From: Desulfofundulus luciae
Lineage (GTDB): Bacteria > Bacillota > Desulfotomaculia > Desulfotomaculales > Desulfovirgulaceae
Assembly: GCF_030813795.1 (NCBI RefSeq)
Contig: NZ_JAUSUX010000001.1
Span: 1-64,000 of the forward strand
Length of the DNA: 64,000 nucleotides
Direction of reading: 5' to 3'
Below, piece after piece: positions 11,371 through 21,002 of the stretch; position 1 is the first letter of the stretch; each line of letters starts with the position of its first letter. The notes under the pieces are model-generated. The model searched no databases, was not told the DNA's origin, and saw only the letters and a list, made by a program, of their open reading frames with translations. The translations under genes and the position numbers were made by a program.

Positions 11371-12756
11371 GTGTTGAATGATACCATTGCAGCCATTGCC
11401 ACTCCCCTTGGCGAAGGGGCCATCGGTATCGTGCGTGTTTCCGGTCCCGGGGCCGTTGCCATAGCCGAAAAATTGTTTGTCAGCCGCACGGGCGCGGACT
11501 GGCGGAAGCAGGGCAGCCATCGCCTGTTTTACGGTGTGGTGGTGGATCCGGCCACCGGTCAGCCGGTGGATGAGGTTTTGCTGGGGGTGATGTATGCCCC
11601 CCGGACTTTTACCCGGGAAGATGTGGTGGAGTTTAACTGCCACGGGGGTATCGTGCCCCTGCGGCGGACCCTGGAACTGGTGCTGCAACACGGCGCCAGG
11701 CTGGCCGAGCCCGGCGAATTTACCCGGCGTGCTTTTTTGAACGGCCGCCTGGATCTGGCCCAGGCTGAATCCATTCTGGATATTATCCGGGCAAAAACGG
11801 AGGATGGCCTTGCGGTGGCCATGTCTTTGCTGGCCGGGGAGCTTTCCTCCCGGGTACGTGCCTTCCAGGATCAGTTGTTGGGCCTGGTGGCCCGGGTGGA
11901 GGCAAGCATCGACTTTCCCGAAGAGGGGATTGAAGAGGCCACCCGCGAGGATATGGTGAAATCGGTGCGCGCCGTCATGGGCGAGCTGGAGGAGCTCCTC
12001 CGGCAGGCCCGGTACGGAAAGGTTTACCGGGAGGGATTGCGCACTGTCATTGTAGGCCGGCCCAATGTTGGTAAATCATCCCTGCTCAACTCCCTCCTGC
12101 GGGAAAAACGGGCCATTGTTACCGAAATCCCCGGCACCACCAGGGATATCATCGAGGAAATGGTAAATATCCGGGGTATACCCATTCGCCTGGCCGATAC
12201 GGCCGGGCTGCGGAATACCGACGACATTGTGGAAAGGATCGGCGTGGAGCGTTCCAGGGATCTGGTAAAAATGGCCGACCTGGTGCTGGTGGTTCTGGAC
12301 GCCAGCACGGGATTGACGCCCGAGGACCGTTCCGTCCTTGAGCTGGTGCGGGAGCAGGCGGGGATCGTTCTGGTGAACAAAAGCGATATTGGCGATGGTG
12401 AGGCCCTGGCGCGGCAGGTGGGCCGGCTTTTCCCGGACAAGCCCGTAAAGGTGATCTCGGTAAAGACCGGCGAGGGACTGGACCAGCTGGAAGAGGCCAT
12501 CGAAAAAATGGTTCTCGACGGCCGGGCGGTGACCTCACAACTGCCCCTGGTCAGCCATGTCCGCCACAAGCAGGCCCTGGCGCGCTGCTACGAACACCTG
12601 CAGGAAGTGCTCCGCGCTTTATCAGCCGGCGAAAACCTGGATTTGGCGGCCATTGATTTGAGGGCCGCCTGGGAAGCTTTGGGCGAAATTACCGGCACCA
12701 CGGTTGCCGAGGATATCGTGGATCGGATTTTCCGGGATTTCTGTATAGGGAAGTGA
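11371..12756 (+). CDS. mnmE: tRNA uridine-5-carboxymethylaminomethyl modification GTPase MnmE
   Basis: MnmE with MnmG modifies wobble U34 in several tRNAs. The 461-residue product shows the N-terminal folate-binding domain ([22 protein letters not shown]), a helical part, an inserted G domain with [10 protein letters not shown] (P-loop, about 227), DTAGLR and NKSD, and the C-terminal CIGK whose Cys is conserved in the family. The start is GTG with a loose GGTGGTGG SD. It lies 12 bp before mnmG. Confidence 0.97.
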   Translation: MLNDTIAAIATPLGEGAIGIVRVSGPGAVAIAEKLFVSRTGADWRKQGSHRLFYGVVVDPATGQPVDEVLLGVMYAPRTFTREDVVEFNCHGGIVPLRRTLELVLQHGARLAEPGEFTRRAFLNGRLDLAQAESILDIIRAKTEDGLAVAMSLLAGELSSRVRAFQDQLLGLVARVEASIDFPEEGIEEATREDMVKSVRAVMGELEELLRQARYGKVYREGLRTVIVGRPNVGKSSLLNSLLREKRAIVTEIPGTTRDIIEEMVNIRGIPIRLADTAGLRNTDDIVERIGVERSRDLVKMADLVLVVLDASTGLTPEDRSVLELVREQAGIVLVNKSDIGDGEALARQVGRLFPDKPVKVISVKTGEGLDQLEEAIEKMVLDGRAVTSQLPLVSHVRHKQALARCYEHLQEVLRALSAGENLDLAAIDLRAAWEALGEITGTTVAEDIVDRIFRDFCIGK

Positions 12757-12768
12757 GGTCTGGTTTGC

Positions 12769-14673
12769 GTGGAATACCTGGCAGGAAAATATGATGTGAT
12801 CGTTGTGGGGGCGGGCCATGCCGGCTGTGAGGCAGCCCTGGCCGCGGCCCGCATGGGCTGCCGCACCCTGGTCCTGACGTTAAATTTGGATAATATAGCC
12901 CTGATGCCCTGTAACCCGGCCGTGGGCGGGCCGGCCAAGGCCCAGTTGGTGCGGGAGGTGGATGCCCTGGGGGGCGAGATTGGGCTCAACACCGACCGTA
13001 CGGCCATTCAGATGCGCCTGTTAAATACCGCCAAGGGGCCGGCGGTGCGGGCCCTGCGGGCCCAGGCTGATAAGAAGCGCTACCAGTGGAGCATGAAGAA
13101 AGTTTTGGAAAACCAGGAGCGCCTGGACGTGAAGCAGGTCCTGGTGGAGCGTTTACTGGTGCGGGGCACTCGCGTGGAAGGGGTCGTGGGAACTACCGGA
13201 GCCAAGTTTCTGGCTCCGGTGGTGATCCTAACCACCGGGACCTATCTGAACGGCCGCATCATTATTGGTGACCTGGCCTATACCGGCGGTCCCAACGGCC
13301 AGTTTGCCGCCGTGGGATTGTCCGATTCCCTGCGGGAGCTGGGGCTGGAACTGGGCCGCTTTAAAACCGGCACTCCCGCCCGGGTGGACCGGCGGACCAT
13401 AGATTTTAGCAAGCTGACCATCCAGCCGGGGGACGACCGCCTGCTGAACTTTTCATTTGTTTCCCCTGTGACCCGCCGGGAGCAGGTGCCCTGCTGGCTT
13501 ACCTATACCACCGAGGAAACCCACCGCATTATCAGGGAGAACCTTCACCGCTCTCCCCTGTTCAGCGGTTTCATTAAGGGGACGGGTCCCCGCTATTGCC
13601 CTTCCATTGAAGACAAGGTCGTGCGATTTGCCCACCGTCCCAGCCACCAGGTGTTCATTGAGCCAGAGGGTCTGGATACGGTGGAAATGTACGTGCAGGG
13701 CATGAGCACCAGCCTTCCCGAGGATGTCCAGCTGGCCATGCTGCGCTCATTGCCCGGCCTGGAAAAGGTGGAGATTATTCGCCCGGGCTATGCCATCGAG
13801 TATGATTATCTCATTCCCACCCAGTTGAAGCTTTCGCTGGAGTGCAAGACCATAAGCGGTTTGTTCAGCGCCGGGCAGATTAACGGCACTTCCGGGTACG
13901 AAGAGGCAGCCGCCCAGGGCATTATCGCCGGCATTAACGCCGCCCGTTTCATCCAGGGTAAAGACCCGCTGATCCTGTCCCGCTCTGAAGCTTATATTGG
14001 CGTGCTGATCGACGACCTGGTCACCAAGGGTACCAACGAGCCCTACCGCATGCTTACCTCCCGGGCCGAATACCGTTTGCTTTTGCGCCAGGACAATGCT
14101 GACCTGCGGCTCACGGAAAAGGGTTACGAGGTGGGACTGGTAACTCCCGAACGGTACCGGGTCTTTGAAAAAAGGCGGCGCCTGATTAATGAAGAAGTTG
14201 ACCGTTTGCGTCGCACCATGGTCGCGGTGGACGAAAGGGTGCAGGCGATACTGGAAGAGGCCGGCAGTTCCCCGCTGCAACAGGCTGCTTCGCTGGCCGC
14301 GTTATTGCGCCGGCCCGAGATTACCTACCGGCATATTAAGGAAATCGATCCGGAAGCCCCCGGGCTGCCTGAGGATGTGGAAGAAGAAGTGGAGATCCAG
14401 ATTAAGTATGAAGGCTACATTAAAAAGCAGCAGGCCCAGGTGGACCGGTTTGAAAAGCTGGAAAACCGGCGTATCCCCGATGACATAGACTACTCTGTCA
14501 TCAAGGGGCTGGCCACCGAGGCAAGGCAAAAGCTGGAGCAAATTCGACCCCGTTCCATCGGCCAGGCTAGCCGCATATCCGGGGTCAATCCCGCCGATAT
14601 CGCCGTGCTCCTGGTGTACCTGGAGAGCCGCCACCGGGCGCAAAAGGCAGGAGAAGGTAATGAAAGACTATAG
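12769..14673 (+). CDS. mnmG: tRNA uridine-5-carboxymethylaminomethyl modification enzyme MnmG (GidA)
   Basis: MnmG is the FAD-binding partner of MnmE. The 634-residue product starts with the Rossmann FAD motif [18 protein letters not shown], then carries [18 protein letters not shown] and the C-terminal MnmE-interacting domain with IKYEGYI and ARISGV-like sequences. The start is GTG with GAGGT upstream. rsmG follows, as in many Firmicutes. Confidence 0.97.
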   Translation: MEYLAGKYDVIVVGAGHAGCEAALAAARMGCRTLVLTLNLDNIALMPCNPAVGGPAKAQLVREVDALGGEIGLNTDRTAIQMRLLNTAKGPAVRALRAQADKKRYQWSMKKVLENQERLDVKQVLVERLLVRGTRVEGVVGTTGAKFLAPVVILTTGTYLNGRIIIGDLAYTGGPNGQFAAVGLSDSLRELGLELGRFKTGTPARVDRRTIDFSKLTIQPGDDRLLNFSFVSPVTRREQVPCWLTYTTEETHRIIRENLHRSPLFSGFIKGTGPRYCPSIEDKVVRFAHRPSHQVFIEPEGLDTVEMYVQGMSTSLPEDVQLAMLRSLPGLEKVEIIRPGYAIEYDYLIPTQLKLSLECKTISGLFSAGQINGTSGYEEAAAQGIIAGINAARFIQGKDPLILSRSEAYIGVLIDDLVTKGTNEPYRMLTSRAEYRLLLRQDNADLRLTEKGYEVGLVTPERYRVFEKRRRLINEEVDRLRRTMVAVDERVQAILEEAGSSPLQQAASLAALLRRPEITYRHIKEIDPEAPGLPEDVEEEVEIQIKYEGYIKKQQAQVDRFEKLENRRIPDDIDYSVIKGLATEARQKLEQIRPRSIGQASRISGVNPADIAVLLVYLESRHRAQKAGEGNERL

Positions 14674-14732
14674 TAGCCATCGCCCATGGCCAATATCGTG
14701 CCTTTTGCGGCTTTTTAAGGGGGTAGTGCCGT

Positions 14733-15452
14733 TTGCATGAATTCAAGCGGTTGCTTCGTGACGCCGCCGGCGCTTTGGGCCTTTCCCTGACGGAAGCCAT
14801 GTGTGAACGTTTTTTTCTTTATTACCGTTTGTTGATCGAGTGGAATGAAAAGTTTAATTTAACCTCCCTGGTGGAGCCCCGGGACGTGGCCATAAAGCAT
14901 TTTATAGATTCTTTGACCTGCCTGCTGGTCCACAGCCCCGCTTATGGTGCAAGGGTCGTTGATATAGGAACCGGTGCGGGCTTTCCCGGTTTGCCGGTGA
15001 AAATAGCGCGCGGCGATCTGCACTTCACCCTGATTGAGTCGACGGGTAAAAAGGTTGCGTTTTTGCGCCACGTGGCCGGTGCTTTGGGTATGGCGTATAT
15101 GGATTTGGCCTGCGGCCGCGCCGAGGTACTGGCCCGTCATGACCGTTACCGGGCCTCCTTTGACCTGGCTCTTGCCCGGGCGGTAGCTCCGCTGCCCGTT
15201 TTGCTGGAATATGCCCTTCCCTTTTTAAAAATGGGAGGTCATTTTATTGCCTTAAAGGGCCCGGCGGTACAGGAGGAACTGCCTGCTAGCAGCAATGCCT
15301 TGAATGTTCTGGGTGGTAATCTAAAGGTGGTTAAAACAATTTTTTTACCTTTAACCGGTGACGAGAGGAAACTGGTCTTAATTGAAAAAACAGAACCCAC
15401 CCCGGAAAAATTTCCGCGGCGGCCGGGCATCCCGCAGCGCCGTCCGTTATAG
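14733..15452 (+). CDS. rsmG: 16S rRNA (guanine527-N7)-methyltransferase RsmG
   Basis: RsmG (GidB) methylates G527 of 16S rRNA; loss gives low-level streptomycin resistance in other bacteria. The 239-residue product contains the family motifs LIEWNEKFNLTSL and the SAM-binding VVDIGTGAGFPGLPVKIA, then ALARAVAPLPVLLEY. The start is TTG with TAAGGGGG about 12-13 nt upstream. The C-terminal tail is Pro/Arg-rich and longer than usual. Confidence 0.95.
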   Translation: MHEFKRLLRDAAGALGLSLTEAMCERFFLYYRLLIEWNEKFNLTSLVEPRDVAIKHFIDSLTCLLVHSPAYGARVVDIGTGAGFPGLPVKIARGDLHFTLIESTGKKVAFLRHVAGALGMAYMDLACGRAEVLARHDRYRASFDLALARAVAPLPVLLEYALPFLKMGGHFIALKGPAVQEELPASSNALNVLGGNLKVVKTIFLPLTGDERKLVLIEKTEPTPEKFPRRPGIPQRRPL

Positions 15453-15550
15453 TTTGTTCTGCGGTATCCTTGATTATAAAAATTTGTTTATCATACATAC
15501 ATAAACTAATGCGTGGTGGGGCAACTTAAATATTGGAGGTGAGGAGCCTT

Positions 15551-15703
15551 ATGCCACAACAAATTAAATGTTCGGTTTCGGAGTGCCAGTACAACAGCGA
15601 TTTGGCATGCGACGCTCCAATGATTCAGGTGGACCGCAACGGTGTAAGCAAGGCCAGTCATTCTCCTCAAACAAAATGTGAAACTTTTAAACCACGGGGT
15701 TAA
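15551..15703 (+). CDS. Small Cys-rich DUF1540 protein
   Basis: A 50-residue protein beginning MPQQIKCSVSECQYNSDLAC. Four Cys are spaced as in DUF1540 proteins (K-C-x4-C, then x7-C, and a last C in TKCETFKP), suggesting a small metal-binding or structural peptide. The SD is excellent (GGAGGTGAGGAG). It stands alone between rsmG and soj and is closed by its own terminator. Function unknown. Confidence 0.85.
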   Translation: MPQQIKCSVSECQYNSDLACDAPMIQVDRNGVSKASHSPQTKCETFKPRG

Positions 15704-15710
15704 CACCGGG

Positions 15711-15742
15711 AATGGCCGCTGTTTTAGACAGCGGCCATTTTC
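15711..15742 (+). terminator. Intrinsic terminator after DUF1540 gene
   Basis: AATGGCCGCTG (15711-15721) pairs perfectly with CAGCGGCCATT (15729-15739) and is followed by TTTC. Confidence 0.85.
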
Positions 15743-15809
15743 TTGCAGGAACAGCCGCCGGTTCTGTTGAATATTTGCCCACATGAACCAGTTGAAGGAG
15801 TGGTTATCG

Positions 15810-16571
15810 TTGGGAAAGACCATTGCCATTGCCAATCAAAAAGGAGGTGTGGGCAAAACAACCACGGCAGTTAATCTAGCGGCATGGCTTTCCCTTATGG
15901 GAAAACAGGTCCTTTTAGTGGATGTTGATCCCCAGGGCAATGCCACCAGCGGCCTTGGCATTGATAAAGACCGGCTGCAGCTTTGCATTTACGATGCCAT
16001 CATTGGCGGGCGGGATCTGGCCGATGTTTTTGTGGACTCCTCCGTGCCGGGTTTAAAAATAGTCCCGGCCACTATTGAGCTGGCCGGTGCCGAAATTGAG
16101 CTTGTATCCATGGCCGACCGGGAGCGCGTCCTGCGCAAGATAATTCAACCAGTACGGGAGCGATTTGATTTTATTTTTGTGGATTGTCCTCCTTCCCTTG
16201 GTTTACTTACCCTTAATGCCCTGGCAGCCGCAGACTCGGTTTTAATTCCCATTCAATGCGAATATTATGCTCTCGAGGGGGTTGGTCAGTTAATGAATAC
16301 CATTCACCTGGTCCAAAGACGTTTGAACCCCCAACTGGAGCTGGAAGGCATATTGTTGACCATGTTTGACGGGCGGACCAACCTGAGCATTCAGGTGGTG
16401 GAAGAGGTAAAGAAATTTTTCCCGGGCAAAGTTTATAAGACCATAATTCCCCGCAATGTTCGCTTGAGTGAGGCCCCCAGTCACGGGCAGCCGATCATGA
16501 TTTACGATCGCCGTTCCCGTGGGGCGGAGGTTTATCATGAGCTGGCTAAGGAAGTGATGGGCGTTGAGTAA
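15810..16571 (+). CDS. soj: Chromosome partitioning ATPase Soj/ParA
   Basis: ParA-type ATPase acting with ParB-parS in origin segregation and, in Bacillus, in control of DnaA and sporulation. It opens [20 protein letters not shown] (deviant Walker A) and has [25 protein letters not shown] and the C-terminal [18 protein letters not shown] chose TTG 15810 because AAGGAG lies 9 nt upstream; an upstream ATG (15783) lacks one. The length of 253 residues is typical. Its end overlaps spo0J by 8 bp. Confidence 0.96.
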   Translation: MGKTIAIANQKGGVGKTTTAVNLAAWLSLMGKQVLLVDVDPQGNATSGLGIDKDRLQLCIYDAIIGGRDLADVFVDSSVPGLKIVPATIELAGAEIELVSMADRERVLRKIIQPVRERFDFIFVDCPPSLGLLTLNALAAADSVLIPIQCEYYALEGVGQLMNTIHLVQRRLNPQLELEGILLTMFDGRTNLSIQVVEEVKKFFPGKVYKTIIPRNVRLSEAPSHGQPIMIYDRRSRGAEVYHELAKEVMGVE

Positions 16572-17439
16572 AAAACGCGGTCTTGGCAGAGGGCTGGGCG
16601 CTTTAATCCCAGTGGTGCAATCTGAAGGTGAGGGTTCGCTGCAGGAGATCCGGGTGGACGATGTGCAGCCAAACCCCCGCCAGCCACGCCAGGCCATTGA
16701 TCAGGAAAAAATTCAAGAGCTTGCGCTTTCCATCCGGGAGCACGGCGTTGTCCAGCCCATTGTGGTTCGGCCCATTCCCGGCGGCAAGTATGAGATCATA
16801 GCTGGAGAGCGTCGCTGGCGGGCCTGCCGCATCCTGGGCATGGAGTATATCCCGGCCGTTATCCGGGATTACGGCGATCTGGAGGCTTCAGCCATTTCCT
16901 TGATTGAAAATGTGCAGCGGGAAGACTTGAGCCCGCTGGAAGAAGCGATGGCCTACCGCAGGTTAATTGACGAGTTTGGGCTTACCCAGGAAGATATCGC
17001 CAGGCTGGTGGCAAAAAGCAGGCCTTTTATTGCCAATACCCTGCGTTTATTGAGCCTTCCCCCGGAAGTACAGGAAATGCTCAACGCGGGTCTGATTACA
17101 GCCGGCCATGCCCGGGCCATCCTTTCCCTGGATGATGCGGCCACCCAAATTGCCGCGGCCCGGGAAGTGGTTTCTGGTGGTTTAAATGTTCGTGAGACCG
17201 AGGAGCTGATCCGCCGTTTTTCCGCCGGAGATGATAAAAACCATTTGTCTGCCCCAAAACAGACATCTCCTTTTTCCCGTAGTAATGATGAGGAATTGGA
17301 ATCTATGGAGGATATGCTTGGTGGTGCTCTGGGTACAAAAGTGCGTATCCGTTCCCGGCGGGGTGGCCGGGGAGTTATTGAAATTACCTTTGAGAGCCGG
17401 GCACAGTTGGATGAAATTATTAACCTGCTTATGAATTGA
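16564..17439 (+). CDS. spo0J: Chromosome partitioning protein ParB/Spo0J
   Basis: The 291-residue CTP-dependent parS-binding protein begins with the typical [14 protein letters not shown]. The ParB nuclease-like domain carries GERRWRA and [16 protein letters not shown], followed by the helix-turn-helix that reads parS ([19 protein letters not shown]) and the C-terminal dimerisation part with [10 protein letters not shown]. The start is TTG inside the soj end, suggesting translational coupling. A parS-like site lies 60 bp downstream. Confidence 0.96.
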   Translation: MSKKRGLGRGLGALIPVVQSEGEGSLQEIRVDDVQPNPRQPRQAIDQEKIQELALSIREHGVVQPIVVRPIPGGKYEIIAGERRWRACRILGMEYIPAVIRDYGDLEASAISLIENVQREDLSPLEEAMAYRRLIDEFGLTQEDIARLVAKSRPFIANTLRLLSLPPEVQEMLNAGLITAGHARAILSLDDAATQIAAAREVVSGGLNVRETEELIRRFSAGDDKNHLSAPKQTSPFSRSNDEELESMEDMLGGALGTKVRIRSRRGGRGVIEITFESRAQLDEIINLLMN

Positions 17440-17498
17440 TTTATTTTTTATTTTAGTTCTTGCAACAGGTCAATGAAACAATTTAAGGGTTTTAAAAA

Positions 17499-17514
17499 TG
17501 TTTCACGTGTTACA
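17499..17514. promoter_or_regulatory. parS-like ParB binding site
   Basis: TGTTTCACGTGTTACA matches the consensus TGTTNCACGTGAAACA at 14 of 16 positions, including the central CACGTG. It lies just after spo0J, a usual place for parS. GTGAAACA at 17519-17526 is a further half-site-like sequence. Confidence 0.65.
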
Positions 17515-17546
17515 TGACGGTGAAACAACAATGCGGGGGATAGAGT

Positions 17547-17891
17547 ATGGATGATTTTAAACTCGGCTTTTTGCTCGGCCTGCTGGTGGGAGAGGGCCAT
17601 TTTGGCGGTGACGGCAGGCAACCACAGATAACCCTGCGCATGCACGCGCGGCACCACCGTCTTTTTGAGTGGCTGACTCAGAACGTTCCGGGCTCGCGCC
17701 TGTACGGTCCGTATACCCATGGCGGCCGTAACTACTACCAGTGGATGCTCAGGGGCGAAAGTTTGAAAAAAATATTACCCCTCCTTGATACGCTTCCGAT
17801 TGCTGAAATTTCTCCAGTTACCTATGCCCGTTACGAAAAGATGAAGGCAGAATACGGCCTTTCCAGTGATCAAAAAACAAAGGGGTCTTAA
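17547..17891 (+). CDS. Orphan LAGLIDADG-type (homing endonuclease-like) protein
   Basis: A 114-residue protein starting MDDFKLGFLLGLLVGEGHF. GLLVGEGHF fits the LAGLIDADG helix with its catalytic acidic residue (compare DGEG in many enzymes). The following QITLRMHARHHRLFEWL and ESLKKILPLLDTLP fit the beta/helix pattern of the fold. There is one motif only, so it would act as a dimer if active. It is not inside an intron or intein. It begins 33 bp after the parS-like site and ends one base before the convergent larC stop. It may be a domesticated DNA-binding protein; the function is not known. Confidence 0.65.
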   Translation: MDDFKLGFLLGLLVGEGHFGGDGRQPQITLRMHARHHRLFEWLTQNVPGSRLYGPYTHGGRNYYQWMLRGESLKKILPLLDTLPIAEISPVTYARYEKMKAEYGLSSDQKTKGS

Positions 17892-17892
17892 A

Positions 17893-19092
17893 CTAATCGT
17901 GAAGTTTATCCAGGGCCGCCTGCCGGGCGGCGTGGTAGATTTCCTGGATGGGGCGGCCCGAGCTCCCGGCCAGCCGGCGGCAGTCCTCGTATTCCGGACT
18001 GAGCTGCAGGGGATTATCCGGCTCCACATAGGCCACCTTCACCCCGACCTGCCCCCATGGTGTCTGCACCTGAATCTGATGCCGGTTGAGAACGCGTCGC
18101 CGCTCCTGCCTGATCCGTACCCCCAGGGTGGTTGTTTCCCGGAAAATAATGCCCAGCAGGGCTTCCTCCAGGGCGGGAGGGCAGAGAACCGTTAAACGGG
18201 TGCCGGGACGCCCTTTCTTCATGATGGTGGAAATAAGAAACACGTCCAGGGCGCCGGCCTGCCGCAACAGGTGATCCACGTACGGAAAAAACTCGGGATT
18301 CATATCGTCGATGTCAGTTTCTATGACCAGCACCGTATCGTCGCTACCGGGCGTTCCAGTGCTTGAGCCCTGGATGTCCTTCTTGCCCACAAATACCCGC
18401 AACAAGTTAGGAACAGGAAAACTGTGGGCGCCGATGCCGTAGCCGATGCCGGCAATTTGCATGGGCGGCAGCGGGCCAAATTCCGCAGCCAGCGTGGTGG
18501 CGATGGCTGCGCCGTCAGCAGTAACCAGTTCCCCTTCAGCATCTACCGTGTATACGGGAACCCCCCGCATCAACTCTGCCGTGGCCGGGGCCGGGACGGG
18601 CACAACGCCACCGGCACTAATCAGGGGGCCGTGGCCCACCGGCAAGGGGGAGCAGTAAACCCGCTCCACCTGTAGCATGAAAAGGGCCAGGCAACTGCCT
18701 GTTACGGCCAGGACGGATTTTATGAATTGCCCACCCTCAAAACAAACCTCCCGGGGGGAGATCCCCCGCACCCTGGCTTCGGCACAGGCAAGGCGCTCAA
18801 AAATGCGGACGACAGTATTTTTAATTGGCGCAGGCAGGGAACTTGAGGCAATGAGCCCCAGGACGTCGCCAAGCTGGTAAGAAGACCGGAACGGTGTATC
18901 CACGGAAAACAATAACCGGATCCCCCGCCAACCCCCCTTTATTTCTTCTGTGACCCTGACTTCAAAGCCGCTGAGATGCAGAAGATTGAGCTGGCTTATC
19001 AGCTCCCGGGCGTTTGCTCCCCCGTCCATTAAGGCCGCCAGGAGCATCTCCCCGCTGATACCACCCACACAATCAAGGTAGGCTATGTTCAC
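17893..19092 (-). CDS. larC: Nickel-pincer cofactor biosynthesis protein LarC
   Basis: LarC inserts nickel (CTP-dependent cyclometallase) into the pincer cofactor of lactate racemase-type enzymes. The 399-residue product starts with the family signature YLDCVGGISGEMLLAALMDGG and has VETDIDDMNPEFFPYV-type sequence, here VIETDIDDMNPEFFPY, near residue 265. It is one continuous frame, unlike the larC1/larC2 split with frameshift known in lactobacilli. No larB, larE or larA lies in the window, so the partner genes must be elsewhere. Confidence 0.88.
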   Translation of the reverse strand: MNIAYLDCVGGISGEMLLAALMDGGANARELISQLNLLHLSGFEVRVTEEIKGGWRGIRLLFSVDTPFRSSYQLGDVLGLIASSSLPAPIKNTVVRIFERLACAEARVRGISPREVCFEGGQFIKSVLAVTGSCLALFMLQVERVYCSPLPVGHGPLISAGGVVPVPAPATAELMRGVPVYTVDAEGELVTADGAAIATTLAAEFGPLPPMQIAGIGYGIGAHSFPVPNLLRVFVGKKDIQGSSTGTPGSDDTVLVIETDIDDMNPEFFPYVDHLLRQAGALDVFLISTIMKKGRPGTRLTVLCPPALEEALLGIIFRETTTLGVRIRQERRRVLNRHQIQVQTPWGQVGVKVAYVEPDNPLQLSPEYEDCRRLAGSSGRPIQEIYHAARQAALDKLHD

Positions 19093-19235
19093 GGCCTGAA
19101 AACCATCCTTTCACAGGGTTTTTTTGTGCGTTCACTTTGGTAAAAAATTTACGTTTGATTACCCCCGAATTTAAGTATACTCAAATCAGTGACATCGGCG
19201 ATAGGTCCAGGATAAAAAAAGGTGGTGGCAGCCAG

Positions 19236-19883
19236 ATGATTTTTTCCGACCGTGTTGAAGCGGGTAGAAAGTTGGCCAAAGAAATGGCTGGCGCCTGCAA
19301 GAACAACGGATTGGTGCTGGCCATACCCCGGGGAGGGGTGGTGGTGGGGGCGGAAATCGCCCGGTCACTGGGCATGCCCATCGACGTGATTATCCCCAGA
19401 AAAATTGGGGCGCCGCACAATCCAGAGGTGGCCATCGGAGCAGTGACGCAGGACGGAACAACCTTTTTCAACCATTCATTGCTTGCTTTTCTGGGGTTGG
19501 AAGAAAAAGATCTGACCGGTCTCGTGGAAGAACAGAAAAGGGAAATAAAAAGGCGGATGATCCTGTACCGGGGCGGGGTTGAATACCCGGATTACAGCGG
19601 GCGGTGCATTATCGTTGTTGACGATGGCATAGCCACCGGCTACACGGCGCAGGCAGCCCTGCGCTGGATCCGGCAAAAATTTAAGCCCCAGAAGCTCATT
19701 TTGGCCGTTCCGGTGGCGCCGCGGGACACCCTGGACCGGCTGGAAGACGAGGTGGACCATCTGGTGGTACTGGCAGTTCCGGACGATTTTTACGCCGTGG
19801 GGCAGTTTTACCGGGATTTCAGCCAGACCACCGATCAGGAAGTGATCCAGATATTAAAAGAAGGAACGGCTCAACAGGCGTAA
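19236..19883 (+). CDS. Phosphoribosyltransferase family protein
   Basis: The product of about 215 residues has the PRPP-binding motif CIIVVDDGIATGYTAQAA, preceded by VLAIPRGGVVVGAEIARSLG near the N-terminus. This is the type seen in stand-alone ComF/YrrB-like PRTases of unknown substrate. A longer frame starts at 19137, but ATG 19236 has GGTGG nearby and begins at the conserved part (IFSDRVEAGRKLA). It is transcribed divergently from larC. Its neighbours do not reveal the substrate. Confidence 0.8.
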   Translation: MIFSDRVEAGRKLAKEMAGACKNNGLVLAIPRGGVVVGAEIARSLGMPIDVIIPRKIGAPHNPEVAIGAVTQDGTTFFNHSLLAFLGLEEKDLTGLVEEQKREIKRRMILYRGGVEYPDYSGRCIIVVDDGIATGYTAQAALRWIRQKFKPQKLILAVPVAPRDTLDRLEDEVDHLVVLAVPDDFYAVGQFYRDFSQTTDQEVIQILKEGTAQQA

Positions 19884-20004
19884 AATCACCCGCTCTTTGC
19901 CCTCGTTTCGCGAGCAGGGATGGCAAAAGGCGGGAACTTCCCGGCGGGGTGAGTTAAAAAAGCATCTACCGGTCATACTAACAGAGAACGGGAGGTGCTT
20001 GAAT

Positions 20005-20238
20005 ATGGCCAAAAAAATTGCTGTGGAAGAAACCTTAACGGGGTTAAGGGAGCTCCTGCGGGAGCAGGGTTATACGGTGGTAAACCCCGGCAGCAATGAA
20101 AATGTCCTGGCCACGGTGGTTACGGGGCTGGATATCAACACCATGAACATGCAGGACATTACCACAAAGGTACCGGTGATTGATGCGGCCGGTAAAACAC
20201 CGGACCAGATTTTATCAAGAATTAAAGAACTGGAATAA
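20005..20238 (+). CDS. UPF0180 (YkuS-like) small protein
   Basis: A 77-residue protein, MAKKIAVEETLTGLRELL at the start, then GYTVVNPG, VVTGLDINTMNMQDITTKVPVI and DQILSRIKEL. It matches the UPF0180/YkuS family of small Firmicute proteins of unknown function. The SD is strong (GGGAGGTG). It is probably co-transcribed with the upstream phosphoribosyltransferase and ends at a shared terminator. Confidence 0.82.
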   Translation: MAKKIAVEETLTGLRELLREQGYTVVNPGSNENVLATVVTGLDINTMNMQDITTKVPVIDAAGKTPDQILSRIKELE

Positions 20239-20253
20239 TTAAAAACATCATAG

Positions 20254-20289
20254 AAGAAACCCGGGTCAAATTTCCCGGGTTTCTTTTTT
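20254..20289. terminator. Bidirectional terminator
   Basis: AAGAAACCCGGG (20254-20265) and CCCGGGTTTCTT (20274-20285) form a perfect 12-bp stem with T-runs on both strands. It serves the UPF0180 gene (+); on the minus strand it lies over the yyaC stop codon. Confidence 0.85.
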
Positions 20290-20871
20290 AGTACAGAGGG
20301 ATACGGTCTGCAATATCCCCTGGGTAATAACTTCGGCCATGCGCATAACCAGATTCAGCCTGGTGTTCTGCAGGACCAGGTACTCCATAAAACCGCCCAC
20401 GTTAACAATGCCGGTGATATGAATCTCACCCACCGGAGGCAGTTTTTTATTTACTCCGGCTCCCGGGTGCAGGGCACCATCCCCTATGGTAATAAAGCCT
20501 ACGCTGTCCACACTGCCCAGGGATGCATCCACGGCGATTACCAGGGGATTCTGGTGCACCCGGTAGATTTCATCCATCTTTTCCCGCAAATTGCGGGCAT
20601 GCACCGGCTGGTCCAGGGTGCCGTAAACGGCAAAAAGATCCTGGCTGGTGGAGGCCAGCCTGGTGCCCACCAGCGGCCCGAGACAGTCGCCGGTTGACCG
20701 GTCGGTACCAATACACAAAAGAACCAGAGGCTGGCCGGACAGCCCGCCGTTTCGCTCCAGGCGGGCTAAAAGATCATAACCAAATTTTTTCGCCGCCATG
20801 GGATCTTCTATATGAACCCTTGTCTTTCCGCCGGCCATAAAATCCTGTATATCCTGGGCCTTGTCAACCAT
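20266..20871 (-). CDS. yyaC: YyaC-type spore protein (GPR-like fold)
   Basis: A protein of about 201 residues with LVLLCIGTDRSTGDCLGPLV and HARNLREKMDEIYRVHQNPL, IAVDASLGS and the Gly-rich GEIHITGIVNVGGFMEYLVL. This is the signature of the YyaC family, relatives of the germination protease found in endospore formers. ATG 20871 is preferred over TTG 20895 because GGGGGAA lies 8 nt before it. The function in sporulation is not well defined. In Bacillus, yyaC also lies near spo0J. Confidence 0.85.
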   Translation of the reverse strand: MVDKAQDIQDFMAGGKTRVHIEDPMAAKKFGYDLLARLERNGGLSGQPLVLLCIGTDRSTGDCLGPLVGTRLASTSQDLFAVYGTLDQPVHARNLREKMDEIYRVHQNPLVIAVDASLGSVDSVGFITIGDGALHPGAGVNKKLPPVGEIHITGIVNVGGFMEYLVLQNTRLNLVMRMAEVITQGILQTVSLCTKKETREI

Positions 20872-21002
20872 CTTGAATTCCCCCTGATTTGCCAATAACT
20901 AGTATATTTATTTCCCCCCAGGCCCGGAATTATTCCCGGGAAGTTTAATTTTGGTCAACCTGTCACCACCGATGCATAAGAATGGAAAAGGGGGTGGTGG
21001 AC

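Noticed and set aside
15783-15812. ATG 15783 as soj start
   Set aside because: TTG 15810 has AAGGAG at 9 nt and places the Walker A motif at the usual distance from the N-terminus.
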